The notes beneath the pieces were generated by a model that saw only the letters and a program-made list of their open reading frames with translations, made no database searches and was not told the DNA's origin. Shown piece by piece: positions 9,205 to 21,800 of a stretch of 64,000 nucleotides of DNA. Position numbers and translations under genes: made by a program. Within the stretch, counting starts at the first letter, position 1; every line of letters starts with the position of its first letter. The DNA comes from Marinobacter zhanjiangensis. GTDB lineage: Bacteria; Pseudomonadota; Gammaproteobacteria; Pseudomonadales; Oleiphilaceae. The DNA lies in assembly GCF_014651935.1 (NCBI RefSeq), contig NZ_BMXV01000004.1, positions 62,001 to 126,000 of the forward strand, read 5' to 3'.

Positions 9205-11018
9205 TGAGTGAAGAGCTTCTTCAGTACTACAACCGTGAGCTGGCCTACCTGCGCCGCCAGGGAGCCGAGTTCGCCCGTGCCTACCCGAAAGTGGCAGGCC
9301 GGTTGCGGGTGAGTGACGAAGCCGTTGAAGACCCCCATGTGTCGCGCTTGCTTGAGGGTGTTGCCTTCCTGACGTCCCAGATTCGTCAGCGCCTGGACGG
9401 ACATTTTCCGGAGCTGACCGATATCCTGATGGGCAGCCTGTACCCGGATTACCAGGCCCCCATTCCGTCCATGACGGTGTTGCAGCTGACGGCCTCCCGG
9501 GCCCAGACCCATTGTTCGCTGCTTACCGAAGGTCAGGCATTCGAGACCCGGGTGGAAAAGATGCCGGACTGCGAGTTTCGTGCCCCCGGCGAGCACTACA
9601 TCGCCCCGGTCACCGTGGAAAGTGCCGACTTCCAGAACGCTCCTTTTGATGCCCCCCGGCCACTGGGCTCGGAAGGTGCCCAGAGCGTTATCACACTGCG
9701 CCTGTCCGCGCCGACACCGTTCAGTGAAATCGACCTGCCATGGCTGAGATTTTTCCTCCATGGTCAGGCACACCTGAGCAATGAGCTTTACGACCTGATC
9801 CATCGCACCGGGCTGGGTGTTGCCGTCTCGCCGGTGAGCGATCGGCGTCAGCTGACCTTCCTGCCGGCCAACCGCATTCGCCCGGTGGGTTTCGATGACA
9901 ATGAAGCCCTGGTGCCTTACAGCAAGCGCAGCATGGAAGGTTATCGGCTGCTGACGGAATTCTTCCTGTTTCCGGAGAAGTTCCTGTTCACCCAGCTTGA
10001 CCGAATGACCGGTTGCTGGCCGGAGTCGAAGGAAATCGACATTACCTTCTATCTGTCGGAAACCTCCTCCGAGCTGGAGAAGAGCTTCCAGGCTGAGCAC
10101 ATGCGGCTGTGGTGCCTGCCGGTGGTCAACCTGTTCGAGGAGACCCTGGAGCCCTCGCCGCTGGACGATACCCGTCACGAACACCGGCTGGTGTCTCGCT
10201 ACCGCAAGACGGATGCCTTCGAGGTGGTCAGCGTGGCGTCCGTGTCACTGGTGAACAGCGGCAAGATCCGCGAAATGGCACCCTATTACGGCCTTGGTCA
10301 CCCCCGTTGGCAGACCGACCTGGATCTGTTCTGGCACCTGCAGCGGCGCCCGGCGGACTGGGTCGGCGGACAGATGGAACCGGGTACGGAAACCATCCTG
10401 AGCCTGGTAGACAATCGTTACGAGAACCGTGACCTGGACGCCATTCCGGATGACGAGGCGCTGGTCATCAAGGCCCGCTGTTGTAACCGCAACGTGCCGG
10501 ACCGTCTGCCCTTCGGCGGTGGTGATCCGACCTTCAAGGCGGTTTCCGAACCCCTGATCGACAAGGCGGTGGCCCTGCTGGCCCCTACCTCCACGGTGAG
10601 GCCGGAGTTGGAGGGCGCCAGCCGGTGGCAGTTTATCCGCCACCTGAACCTGGAGTACTTCACCGGTGACGATGCGTGCGAGCGGCTGAAGGCTGTGTTG
10701 CAGCTGTACGATTTCCGCCAGACTCCGGAATCCCGGGCCATGGTGGAAGGCATCGAAAAGGTCGATGTACGCCGGGTCGCCGCCCGGGTCGGCAAGGGCG
10801 TTCGTAGTGGCCTGACCCAGGGCACGGAGTTCCGGATTACTTTTTCCCGGCCCCGGTATGCCGGCACCAGCATCTACCTGTTCTCGGCGGTACTGGACCG
10901 GTTCCTGGCCCAGTTCGCCCAGCTCAACAGCTTTACCCGGCTGCGCATTCGCCTCAGTGGGCACAGCCGTGACTACCACGCCTGGCCGGCCCGGGCCGGC
11001 GAGAGGGAGCTGGTATGA
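9204..11018 (+). CDS. tssF: T6SS baseplate protein TssF
   Basis: This is a 604-residue TssF, a wedge component of the T6SS baseplate that works with TssG, TssE and TssK. Diagnostic blocks are YYNRELAYLRRQGAEFA at residues 6-22, the LTDILMGSLYPDYQAPIPSM segment near residue 85, and the C-terminal FSRPRYAGTSIYLFSAVLDRF. A start at 9195 is possible, but the ATG at 9204 overlaps the tssE stop and matches the normal N-terminus. Its end overlaps tssG by four bases. Confidence 0.96.
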   Translation: MSEELLQYYNRELAYLRRQGAEFARAYPKVAGRLRVSDEAVEDPHVSRLLEGVAFLTSQIRQRLDGHFPELTDILMGSLYPDYQAPIPSMTVLQLTASRAQTHCSLLTEGQAFETRVEKMPDCEFRAPGEHYIAPVTVESADFQNAPFDAPRPLGSEGAQSVITLRLSAPTPFSEIDLPWLRFFLHGQAHLSNELYDLIHRTGLGVAVSPVSDRRQLTFLPANRIRPVGFDDNEALVPYSKRSMEGYRLLTEFFLFPEKFLFTQLDRMTGCWPESKEIDITFYLSETSSELEKSFQAEHMRLWCLPVVNLFEETLEPSPLDDTRHEHRLVSRYRKTDAFEVVSVASVSLVNSGKIREMAPYYGLGHPRWQTDLDLFWHLQRRPADWVGGQMEPGTETILSLVDNRYENRDLDAIPDDEALVIKARCCNRNVPDRLPFGGGDPTFKAVSEPLIDKAVALLAPTSTVRPELEGASRWQFIRHLNLEYFTGDDACERLKAVLQLYDFRQTPESRAMVEGIEKVDVRRVAARVGKGVRSGLTQGTEFRITFSRPRYAGTSIYLFSAVLDRFLAQFAQLNSFTRLRIRLSGHSRDYHAWPARAGERELV

Positions 11019-11983
11019 AGCAGCCCCTGGGAACCTTCTTCCGCGAGGTCTGGCGTACCGAGCGTCAGCTGCCGGGTGAGAAGGCCGGCTACCACCGCGT
11101 AGGCCATGACGGCTGGCCGGAGCGGGAACTGGTGCGGTTCCGGTCGAGCCAGCACATGGGCTTTGCGGGTCAGGATGTAGTCGAGCGCAGGGTGAACCGC
11201 CTGTCCAACGGCCTGCAGCAGGCGGAACTGACGGTAGACACCATGGGGCTGACCGGTGCCCGTGGTGCGCTGCCGGCCCACTACTCGGAAATGGTGCTGG
11301 CGCAACTGAAGCAGAAGTCGCCGGCGATGCGGGACTTTTTCGACCTGTTCAATCACCGGCTGTTGTCGCTGTACTACCGCAGCTGGGAAAAGACCCAGCC
11401 GTCGGTCCACCAGGAGCGCCAGGGCGAGGATGACTTCACCAACATACTCAAGGCCCTGACCGGCAGCGAACAACAATGGGAAATCTGGTACGGCGGCGTC
11501 ATGTCCCGGGGCGCGCGCTCCGCCGCCACGCTACGGGCCGTGCTGTCGGATGTATCGGACATGCCGGTGGCCGTGCGTACCCTGCAGGGCGGCTGGGTCA
11601 GAGTGGCACCGGAAGATCAGAGCCGGCTGCCCTCCAGGCGGGACCCGGAAGGGCAGTATGCCCGGCTGGGGGATGCCATGCTGGGCAGCCGCGTCTGGAT
11701 GGCGGACCGGGGCGCCGACGTGGTGTTCTATCCCGGTAACCGCCAGCAGGTAAGGGATGTATTACCCAAGGGTCGCTGCAGTGCCGCGATCGCCCGCATG
11801 GCTCACCGGCTGGTGGGTGGCCAGACCCGGGTGCGTTACCTGCTGGTAGCGGGTGCCCGCGATCTGACCGGCACCAGACTCGGTCAGCAGGGCCGACTGG
11901 GGGCCGACAGTTTCATAGCCGCAGGGCCGACCTCTGACCAGCAGGTGGAAGTCAGCTTCAAGCCAAGCCAAGGAAAGGAATAA
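11015..11983 (+). CDS. tssG: T6SS baseplate protein TssG
   Basis: This is TssG, 322 residues, partner of TssF in the baseplate wedge. Family features are the aromatic VRFRSSQHMGFAGQDV stretch, the conserved GLTGARGALPAHYSEM motif around residues 83-98, and FFDLFNHRLLSLYYRSWEK. It is coupled to tssF by an ATGA overlap and lies 5 bp before clpV. No tssJ, tssK or tssL is present in the window; together with the N-terminal part of tssM they are expected just upstream. Confidence 0.95.
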   Translation: MKQPLGTFFREVWRTERQLPGEKAGYHRVGHDGWPERELVRFRSSQHMGFAGQDVVERRVNRLSNGLQQAELTVDTMGLTGARGALPAHYSEMVLAQLKQKSPAMRDFFDLFNHRLLSLYYRSWEKTQPSVHQERQGEDDFTNILKALTGSEQQWEIWYGGVMSRGARSAATLRAVLSDVSDMPVAVRTLQGGWVRVAPEDQSRLPSRRDPEGQYARLGDAMLGSRVWMADRGADVVFYPGNRQQVRDVLPKGRCSAAIARMAHRLVGGQTRVRYLLVAGARDLTGTRLGQQGRLGADSFIAAGPTSDQQVEVSFKPSQGKE

Positions 11984-11988
11984 GTGCG

Positions 11989-14622
<2,634 letters not shown>

Positions 14623-14683
14623 GCGACGGCCAGGATGACCATGTCCTTGTTACAGGACGTACGACAAAACTAAGGAGATACAC

Positions 14684-15163
14684 ATGCAAGCGAATACCTA
14701 TCTGGACTACGAAGGCATTTCTGGTGAAGCCACTGCTAGCCAGTACAAAGACATGATCACCGTGCTCTCCATGGACTTCAACGTTCATCGGGAAATCTCG
14801 GCCTACACCGGTACCGCGATGGATCGCGAAGCCTCTGCAACCCGCCTGGGCGATATCACTATCACCAAGCTGCAGGACAACGCGTCTCCTGACCTGTTCC
14901 GTGAAGCCACCATCGGCAAGGGCCGCAAGGCGACGTTCTTCATCACCAAGCAGGGTGACGAGATCGAAGAGATCATGAAGATCGAGCTGACCGATGCCAT
15001 GATTTCCAACTACAGCCTGTCTGTACAGGGTGATCGTCCCACCGAGTGCATCACCATCTCGTACACCGAGCTGACCATGACGGCCAGCCCGAGCAACGAC
15101 AAGAACGACATCACCCAGCCGAAGGTATACGGCTACAGCGGTGTCAAGGGCCAGAAGCTCTGA
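14684..15163 (+). CDS. hcp: T6SS tube protein Hcp (TssD)
   Basis: This is Hcp, 159 residues, the ring-forming protein of the secreted inner tube. The start matches the family pattern (MQANTYLDYEGISGEA), with REISAYTGTAMDREAS and the long central strand DITITKLQDNASPDLF. A strong TAAGGAGA site 6 bp before the ATG fits a highly expressed protein. A perfect stem-loop follows 21 bp after the stop, so most hcp transcripts may end there. Confidence 0.97.
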   Translation: MQANTYLDYEGISGEATASQYKDMITVLSMDFNVHREISAYTGTAMDREASATRLGDITITKLQDNASPDLFREATIGKGRKATFFITKQGDEIEEIMKIELTDAMISNYSLSVQGDRPTECITISYTELTMTASPSNDKNDITQPKVYGYSGVKGQKL

Positions 15164-15184
15164 TCACAGGGTTCTCTGTCTCCG

Positions 15185-15211
15185 GGAGGGCGCCTTCGGG
15201 CGCCCTCCTTT
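15185..15211 (+). terminator. Intrinsic terminator or attenuator after hcp
   Basis: A perfect 10-bp GC-rich stem (GGAGGGCGCC / GGCGCCCTCC) closes on a TTCG tetraloop and is followed by TTTCCC. The tetraloop is very stable but the T-run is short, so read-through into vgrG is likely. This would give far more hcp than vgrG message, in line with the tube needing many Hcp rings and one VgrG trimer. Confidence 0.75.
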
Positions 15212-15241
15212 CCCGATTCATTCAGGATGGCGTGGACGTTC

Positions 15242-17044
15242 ATGAGCAAGGAAACTCAGCATCATTTTCTCAAGATTCACAGCTCGCTGGGCGAGGATGA
15301 ACTGATCCTCGAAAGGCTATCGGTCAGCGAGGGCATGTCGCGGCTGTTCCAGATCGAGGTTGGCTTCACCGCGAATCAGCGGATCAGGAACATGAAGCAG
15401 CACATCGGCGAGGAGGTGGTTATCGGTCTCGCCATGAGTGATAAGCTGGGATCCCGGGAACGCTACTTCCACGGCCATTTTCTCGACATCAGCGAGCTGG
15501 GCAAACCCATGCACAACAAGGACGGGCAGCGCTACAAGGCGCGGATTGTCCCCCGTGCCTGGTCCGCCACCAGCCGCACCAATTGCCGCATATTCCAGGA
15601 CAAGACCGCCCTGGACATTGTTGAAATCCTGTTGGGCGAGCATGACGTTGCCCACCGCAAGGTACTCAACGGCGCGCTTTATACGCACCGTTACTACGTT
15701 CAGTACAATGAGTCTGACTGGGAATTTATCAGTCGTGTGCTGGCCAACGAAGGCCTGACCTTTTTCTTCGAGCACACCGACAGCGCGCACACCATGGTGA
15801 TTACCGACAGTGACACGGCCTTCCAGCCGGCACTGGAAAACCAGGTAGTGTTTACCTCGCGCAATATCGGCTCCGCCCGTATTTCCCACTGGGAGCGGGG
15901 CTACCGTGCCATGTCCGACCAGATGATGGAGCATGGCTTTGACTTTACCCGCCCCGACGATCGGGTTGTGACCCGAAGCCGGGAAAAGGTACCTGGCGAC
16001 CTGTTCGGTGAGCGGGAAGTGTTTGAATACCATGGCGAGGACCGTCCCCTCAAAGACAAGGCCAACCTGACCAGGAAACACCTGCAGGCCCTGGCCATGG
16101 AAGCGGAAACCCTGGACGCCATTTCCACCTATCGTTCCTTCGGGGCGGGAATGACCTTCAGCTTCCAGTCCCATGAAGACGGTCCCCAGGACCCCAATGA
16201 TTTCCTGATTACCGATATTCTTATCCAGGCGGAAGTCCCCCTGAACGCTGATAACCAGCCGTCGATGGATAGTGTGGCCTACCACAATGAATTCCTGTGC
16301 CGGCCCGCCAATCAGCCCTATGTGCCGGCTCGCATCCCCAAGCCCGTGATGCCGGGCCTGCAGACCGCGACCGTGACCTGCGCCGCGGGTGAAGAAATTC
16401 ACGTGGACGAGCATGGCCGGGTCAAGGTGCAGTTCCACTGGGACCGGGAAGGCCGGTACGACCAGAAAAGTTCCTGCTGGATCCGCGTGGCCCAGTCCTG
16501 GGCCGGCGAGCGCTGGGGGGCCCAGTTCATTCCCCGGGTGGGGCAGGAAGTGCTGGTGGAGTTCGTCAATGGCGATCCCGACCAGCCGTTGATTACCGGT
16601 TCGGTCTATAACGGCAAGAACCAGATGCCCTATGACCCGGAGTCACAGAAAAACATCTCCGGCATCAAATCCCGCTCTACTACCAAAGGTGGCGGGTCCA
16701 ATTACAACGAGATCAGCTTTGACGACACCCTGGGCAGCGAATGGCTGAGAGTCCACGCCGAGAAGGACCACGAGCTGACCGTGGAGAACAACCAGACCGA
16801 CGACGTGGGCGTCGATCGCACCACCACCATCGGCAATGACGACACGGTGGATGTGGGCAACAACCAGACCGTCACCGTTGGCAAGAATATTGTGATCGAT
16901 GCCGGTGACAGCATCACCATCAAAACCGGAGCTGCCTCTATCACCATGAGCAGTTCCGGACAGATCGACATCGAAGGTAGCGCCGTTAATGTCAAAGGTT
17001 CGTCGGTCATTAACCTCAAGGCGCCGAAGATTAACCTGAACTGA
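15242..17044 (+). CDS. vgrG: T6SS spike protein VgrG (TssI)
   Basis: This is a VgrG of about 600 residues forming the trimeric puncturing spike. Visible parts are the gp27-like N-terminal domain (LKIHSSLGEDELILERLSVSEG, then VQYNESDWEFISRVLANEGL), the gp5 OB-fold (HGRVKVQFHWDREG, then SCWIRVAQSWAG and the WGAQFIPRVGQEV block), and a C-terminal beta-helix of VGxxxTV-type repeats ending at IKGSS/APKINLN-like sequence. No extra effector domain follows, so cargo must be carried by partners, most likely the downstream RHS protein. The start could also be the ATG at 15227; neither has a strong ribosome site. Confidence 0.94.
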   Translation: MSKETQHHFLKIHSSLGEDELILERLSVSEGMSRLFQIEVGFTANQRIRNMKQHIGEEVVIGLAMSDKLGSRERYFHGHFLDISELGKPMHNKDGQRYKARIVPRAWSATSRTNCRIFQDKTALDIVEILLGEHDVAHRKVLNGALYTHRYYVQYNESDWEFISRVLANEGLTFFFEHTDSAHTMVITDSDTAFQPALENQVVFTSRNIGSARISHWERGYRAMSDQMMEHGFDFTRPDDRVVTRSREKVPGDLFGEREVFEYHGEDRPLKDKANLTRKHLQALAMEAETLDAISTYRSFGAGMTFSFQSHEDGPQDPNDFLITDILIQAEVPLNADNQPSMDSVAYHNEFLCRPANQPYVPARIPKPVMPGLQTATVTCAAGEEIHVDEHGRVKVQFHWDREGRYDQKSSCWIRVAQSWAGERWGAQFIPRVGQEVLVEFVNGDPDQPLITGSVYNGKNQMPYDPESQKNISGIKSRSTTKGGGSNYNEISFDDTLGSEWLRVHAEKDHELTVENNQTDDVGVDRTTTIGNDDTVDVGNNQTVTVGKNIVIDAGDSITIKTGAASITMSSSGQIDIEGSAVNVKGSSVINLKAPKINLN

Positions 17045-17055
17045 CGGCAGCAGCG

Positions 17056-18036
17056 ATGATGCAACAGACGCTCGACGAACTCGTCGCCACCCGGCGCGCA
17101 CTGCTGACCAGTGATGACGCCTCCCTTGAGCAATTGCGCCAGATCGATCGGCGCCTGCTGACCCGGGCCGAGCGGGGAGACCCGGCTTCACCCCTGCCGG
17201 AGAAACTGGCGGAAGGCAGTCTGCTGCCGCTGGCGTCGCTGCCCGTGGACGAGGCCACGCTGTGGCTGGAGATCGCCCTGTCCATTGGCGGCGTCCGGGT
17301 AAGACCGGCGCTGGATGCCCTGGCGAGAGAGCCAGGCGGCGAAGCGCTGAGCTGGTGGCTGGTGGCCAACTATCCGCACCTGGCGGTGGCCCGGGATTTC
17401 CCTCGGTCACCGGAACTGCAGGTGCTGGCGGCCCGCGCCTGGTGGCGCCGAGGGCAGGCCGACAAATTGCCACAGCCCTGGAAAGACTGGGCTCTGGTGC
17501 TGGACGGGCGCAACGAGCTGTCAAAGTCGCTGGTGGAAGCCCTGTGGGAACGGCTGCCGGCCGATGCGGAGACCGGAGGGTTCGCCAGTTGGAAGGACTG
17601 GTTCTACCCGCTGATGGTGGGCGCTCATGACGAATGGCAGCTGTGGATGGTCAACTGGTTGCTGGCGGAGGTGGATACCCCAACCACGGTGGAAGCCATG
17701 GGTATCAGCTGCGCCCGCCGGTTCCTGTCCTGGCTGGAGGCCATTGGTGCCGGTACAGGCCTGGACGGCAACGAGCAAGTGGCGAATGCCGCCGGGCGGG
17801 AGCTGCGCTGGCTGAAGGGCGACCATAATGGCCGTCAACCGGAGCCATCCCCCTTTGGCTACCAGTGCTGGGGCGAAATCCTGAGGGACGGCCACGGGGT
17901 GGCCCCGGCCAGTTGGCAAAAACGGTTCCGTGCCTTGCCGATGGGTTTTCGTGAACGTTGCTGGTACTGGAGTGGCCGGCAGATTAACGGGGCCCCCTGG
18001 TCGTTATTCGGAGGCCAGTGGTGCGTTGGCGGCTGA
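17056..18036 (+). CDS. Unrecognised VgrG-linked protein (326 aa)
   Basis: I do not recognise this family. The 326-residue protein is soluble, without a signal peptide or membrane segment. It is rich in tryptophan in its second half (WKDWALVLDG, WKDWFYPLMV, WQLWMVNWLL, CWYWSGRQING) and looks mainly helical, possibly with HEAT-like repeats. It starts 11 bp after vgrG and its end overlaps the next gene by 19 bp, so vgrG, this gene, the next gene and rhs form one unit. Position between vgrG and an RHS effector suggests an adaptor or chaperone that loads the effector; that is inference from context only. Confidence 0.75.
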   Translation: MMQQTLDELVATRRALLTSDDASLEQLRQIDRRLLTRAERGDPASPLPEKLAEGSLLPLASLPVDEATLWLEIALSIGGVRVRPALDALAREPGGEALSWWLVANYPHLAVARDFPRSPELQVLAARAWWRRGQADKLPQPWKDWALVLDGRNELSKSLVEALWERLPADAETGGFASWKDWFYPLMVGAHDEWQLWMVNWLLAEVDTPTTVEAMGISCARRFLSWLEAIGAGTGLDGNEQVANAAGRELRWLKGDHNGRQPEPSPFGYQCWGEILRDGHGVAPASWQKRFRALPMGFRERCWYWSGRQINGAPWSLFGGQWCVGG

Positions 18037-18800
18037 CCCGGGCCGAAGGTGTCCTGGCCGGTACTCCCCTGGACGAGATTCTGGATAACGGCGGGGTGCT
18101 GACCGGTGCCCCGGCAGACGTCCCCGGGCACGATGATCACGCCCGGGCGCAGGCCTGGCTGGAGCAACAGTTCCGAGGTTACCTGGACAGCGACCGCCCG
18201 ACCTGGGTCATCCTGCCGGACCGGGAAAGAAGCCAACGCCATCTCTGGCAGGATCTGGCGGCAGGACAGGTGGAAGTGGGTTTCGGCCGTGCCGGTGTCA
18301 CCCTCGCCCTGAATCAGATTAACCGCCTGCAGGCGCCCGCCACCCTGGCGGCCATTGACCGTATGCCCGGCTCGCAACCGCAGGCAGTGGTGGAAAGCCG
18401 GATGCGGGTAGATCTGGAGCCGGAGGAGGTCGGGCTGGGCCTGACGCTGAGTCTGGTGGATGGGCGACTGGACGGAGATATCGACCTGACCAGCCTGATG
18501 GTGAAGGGCCGGGCCGTGGCGCCCGCGCCGGAAGTGCTGTTCCTGCCGGGCACGGGCAGCGATGGCAGCCTGGACAGGCTAATGCTCAGTCTGGCCGCGA
18601 TGGGCGACTGGGTGGGCAAGGATGTGCGCTGGGAACTTGCCGAGGCACGGATCGGGCCCCTGGGCACTGTGGGCAGTCTGTTCAACTGGTACTGGCTGCA
18701 CGAAGGCTTCCGGCTGGGCGACTGGCAGGGGCCAGTGGTCATTATGGATATGGATACGAGCCCGCTGGTGGGACTATCGGTGGTGGACTACAAAGCATAA
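18018..18800 (+). CDS. Unrecognised VgrG/RHS-linked protein (260 aa)
   Basis: No family was recognised. The frame opens with GTG codons at 18018 and 18021; the motif CGGAGG just upstream supports initiation here. The protein is about 260 residues, soluble, with a beta-rich C-terminal half (LEPEEVGLGLTLSLVDGRL, then FLPGTGSDGSLDRLML, then VVIMDMDTSPLVGLSVVDY). It overlaps the previous gene by 19 bp in another frame and lies 2 bp before rhs. The tight packing argues that it works with the RHS protein, for example as an effector chaperone or adaptor, but no sequence motif proves this. Confidence 0.72.
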   Translation: MVRWRLTRAEGVLAGTPLDEILDNGGVLTGAPADVPGHDDHARAQAWLEQQFRGYLDSDRPTWVILPDRERSQRHLWQDLAAGQVEVGFGRAGVTLALNQINRLQAPATLAAIDRMPGSQPQAVVESRMRVDLEPEEVGLGLTLSLVDGRLDGDIDLTSLMVKGRAVAPAPEVLFLPGTGSDGSLDRLMLSLAAMGDWVGKDVRWELAEARIGPLGTVGSLFNWYWLHEGFRLGDWQGPVVIMDMDTSPLVGLSVVDYKA

Positions 18801-18802
18801 GG

Positions 18803-21800
18803 ATGGCAGGAAACGTGTTGCTCAACTTCCGATCGAAGACCGGAGACTTTTACAAGATTGGCCCGCCCCGGAGTCGCCCGGGCGGGATTGCCCAGTTGAC
18901 CCTTTCCGACGCTGCTGCATACGAAGAGTGGCTCAACAGAACCTTCCGGAAAACCTACCAGGATCAACGTCAGGATTGGAAGGCACTGGATACCCGGCAA
19001 CAGGAAGCTTGTGCCATAGCCGAACCTGCGGACCGGGTTTTCCCGAGAATTGCCAAAGCACTGGCAGAGGGAGAGCTGGTCGTTTTGTTCAGACCTGCCG
19101 AACCTGCCGAGCAAACTGTTGGAGTTTCCGGTTCTGCCGCAGCACAGCCGCGCGTCACCCAGTCTGATTCGCAAACGTCGACCGACACGGGTGGCGGCCC
19201 GTCCGAAACGATGATCGCCGTCAATCTGACCAATCCCGACATTGACGACCTTGAATGTCAGGGTGACCCGGTGGCTCCTTCTACTGGCGAGGAAATCCTT
19301 GAAGTTACAGATTTTGAGGTAAACGCACCAATGCCGCTGAAGTGGAGCCGGATCTACCGCTCAGGCAACTGCAACCGCGACCTGGGCTTTGGCGCCGGCT
19401 GGAGCGTGGACTGCCTGCGCTACATCTGGGTGGAGGAAGAGGGCGTTGGCGTACTGGATCATCAGGGCCGCGTTGTCCACTTCAATGCCCTGTCTCCGGG
19501 GGAAATGGGCATCCAGGTCAGCGCCGGCATGCGACTGGAGTACAAGCGCGACAGCCGCATGATACTCACCGAGAGGGACGGCACCGCCTGGCGCTTCGCC
19601 ACCACCGACAACCACCTGTGGCATCCGGTCTCGGTACAGAACCTGCGTGGCCAGCAATGGCGCTTCCAGTATGACCGGGACCACCGCCTGGACCGTATCG
19701 AAGTCGCCCCGGAGCGCTATCTTCAACTCCAATGGACGAAATCCGCCCCTCAGGCCAGAGTCCGTCTCAGCAAGATACTGCTGTGCCAGGAGGAGCACCG
19801 CTCGGTACTCGCCACCTATGACTACAGCGAGGAAGGCGACCTGATCGCCAGCGACAGCCACCATGGCCGCGAGACCTACCAGTATCAGGGTCACCTGCTG
19901 ACACGACGCGAACTGCCCACAGGCTACGGTTTCAGTTTCCGCTGGCAGGGCCAGGGCCCGGCCGCCCGCTGCCTGCACAGCCGGGGCGACGACGGCCACC
20001 ACGAGTTCCGGTTCGACTACCAGCCGGACAAGTACCAGACCGCTGTCACCGACGCCTTCGGCAACACCCAGGTGTTTCACTACGACAACCAGGGCCGCAT
20101 CACCGCCCGCCAGGAGCCGGACGGCGCCACCTGCCAGTGGGCCTACGACGAGCAAAGTGGCCTGCTGGTGGCCTATCGTTTACCGGACGGTCGCACGACG
20201 CAATATGGCTACGACGCCTGGGGCCGCAAGGTCATCGAACAGCTGCCGGATGGCCGGCAACATCGCTGGCACTACAATGTCATGGGCTTTTGCACCGGTG
20301 AACAGACCCCGGATGGCCTGGTCACCCGACGCCGGTTCGACAGCGTCGGTCGCCTGCTCAGCGAAGAACGCCCCGACGGCAGCCAGTGGCGCTACCAGTA
20401 CGATGCCAATGGCTGGATGACGCAGGCCACCAGCGAGACCGGCGAAGTCCGCCGGATCGGCTACAGCCCCAATGGCGAGGTGCTGGCCGACGAGCGCCAG
20501 GGCAACCTCCACCGCTATGCCTTTGATTCACAGGGCCGTGTCGCCGGCTACCTGCAACAGGACCTGGTTACCGAGTACGACTACGACGGCGCCAAACTCC
20601 TCGCCGTCCACCAGTACCCGGAACAGGCCCCGGAGCACCGCCGCAGCCGCCAGTTCGGCTACAACGACGCTGGCCTGCTCACCACCTACACCAACGCCGT
20701 GGGCGACACCCACCGCTACGACTATGCCCAGCTGGCCCGCCCCATTGCCTATCGCCGCCCGGATGGCCACAGCGTGGGCTACGACTATGACCTGGAAGAA
20801 CGCCTGACCCGCGTCACCCGGGCCGACGGCAACCAGTGGCAGCTGGGCTGGAATGCTCGGGGCAAGGTCGACCGCTGCCAGGCCCCGGACGGCCGTGATA
20901 TCCACTTCCACTACAACGAAGTAGGCGAGATCATCCGCCGGGAACACCCGGATGTGTGGGTACAGAACGTGGAGCGGGACAAAGGCGGCCGCGTTACCAC
21001 CCAGACCAGCCAGGGCCGAGACCGCGCCCCGGTCACACGGCACTACCAGTACGACAGGTTCGGTCGCCGCACCCACGCCAGCTGCGCCGACCGCCGCGTG
21101 CGTTGGAGCTGGAACACCAAAGGCCAGGTCACCGAACACCACCAGGACCAGCACGCCACAAGCTACACCTGGACCACCGGCGGCCACCTGGAAACCATCA
21201 CCCTGCCGGATGGCACTGAAGTCCGCTACCACTACGACAAGCATGGCAACTGGACCCAACTGGATATCAATGGCCAACCCGCCATCCGCCGCACCCTGGA
21301 CAACCAGGGCAGGGAAACCGAACGCCAGGCGGGCAACAACAAACAGACCCAGATCCACGACCGCTACGGCTGCCTGATCAAACGTCGCTGGCAGGGCAAG
21401 ACCCCAGCTACAAGACGCTACCGCTGGGATGCGGAATCCCGGGTGGAAGCCGTTATCGACAGCCAGAGTGGTGAGACGTACTACGAGCGTGACGCCCAGG
21501 GCCAGCTCATTAAAGAAAACGACACCACTTACCACTACGACCTGGGCGGCAACCGAGTCCCGGAAGGCGGCAAGGTTGAAAACGACCGCTTGCTCGAAAC
21601 CAGCGACGACAAACGGGAATACGACACCCTGGGTGCCGAAATACGGGTCATCGGTAAGACGACAGAAAACCGTAAGTTCGACGCCGAAGGCCAGCTCATT
21701 GAAGTCAAAAAGCCTGGTGTCCATGTGACCTATGGCTATGACGCCCTGGGCAGACGGGCCTGGCGCAAGAATGAAGCCGGTACTACCACCTACCTGTGGC

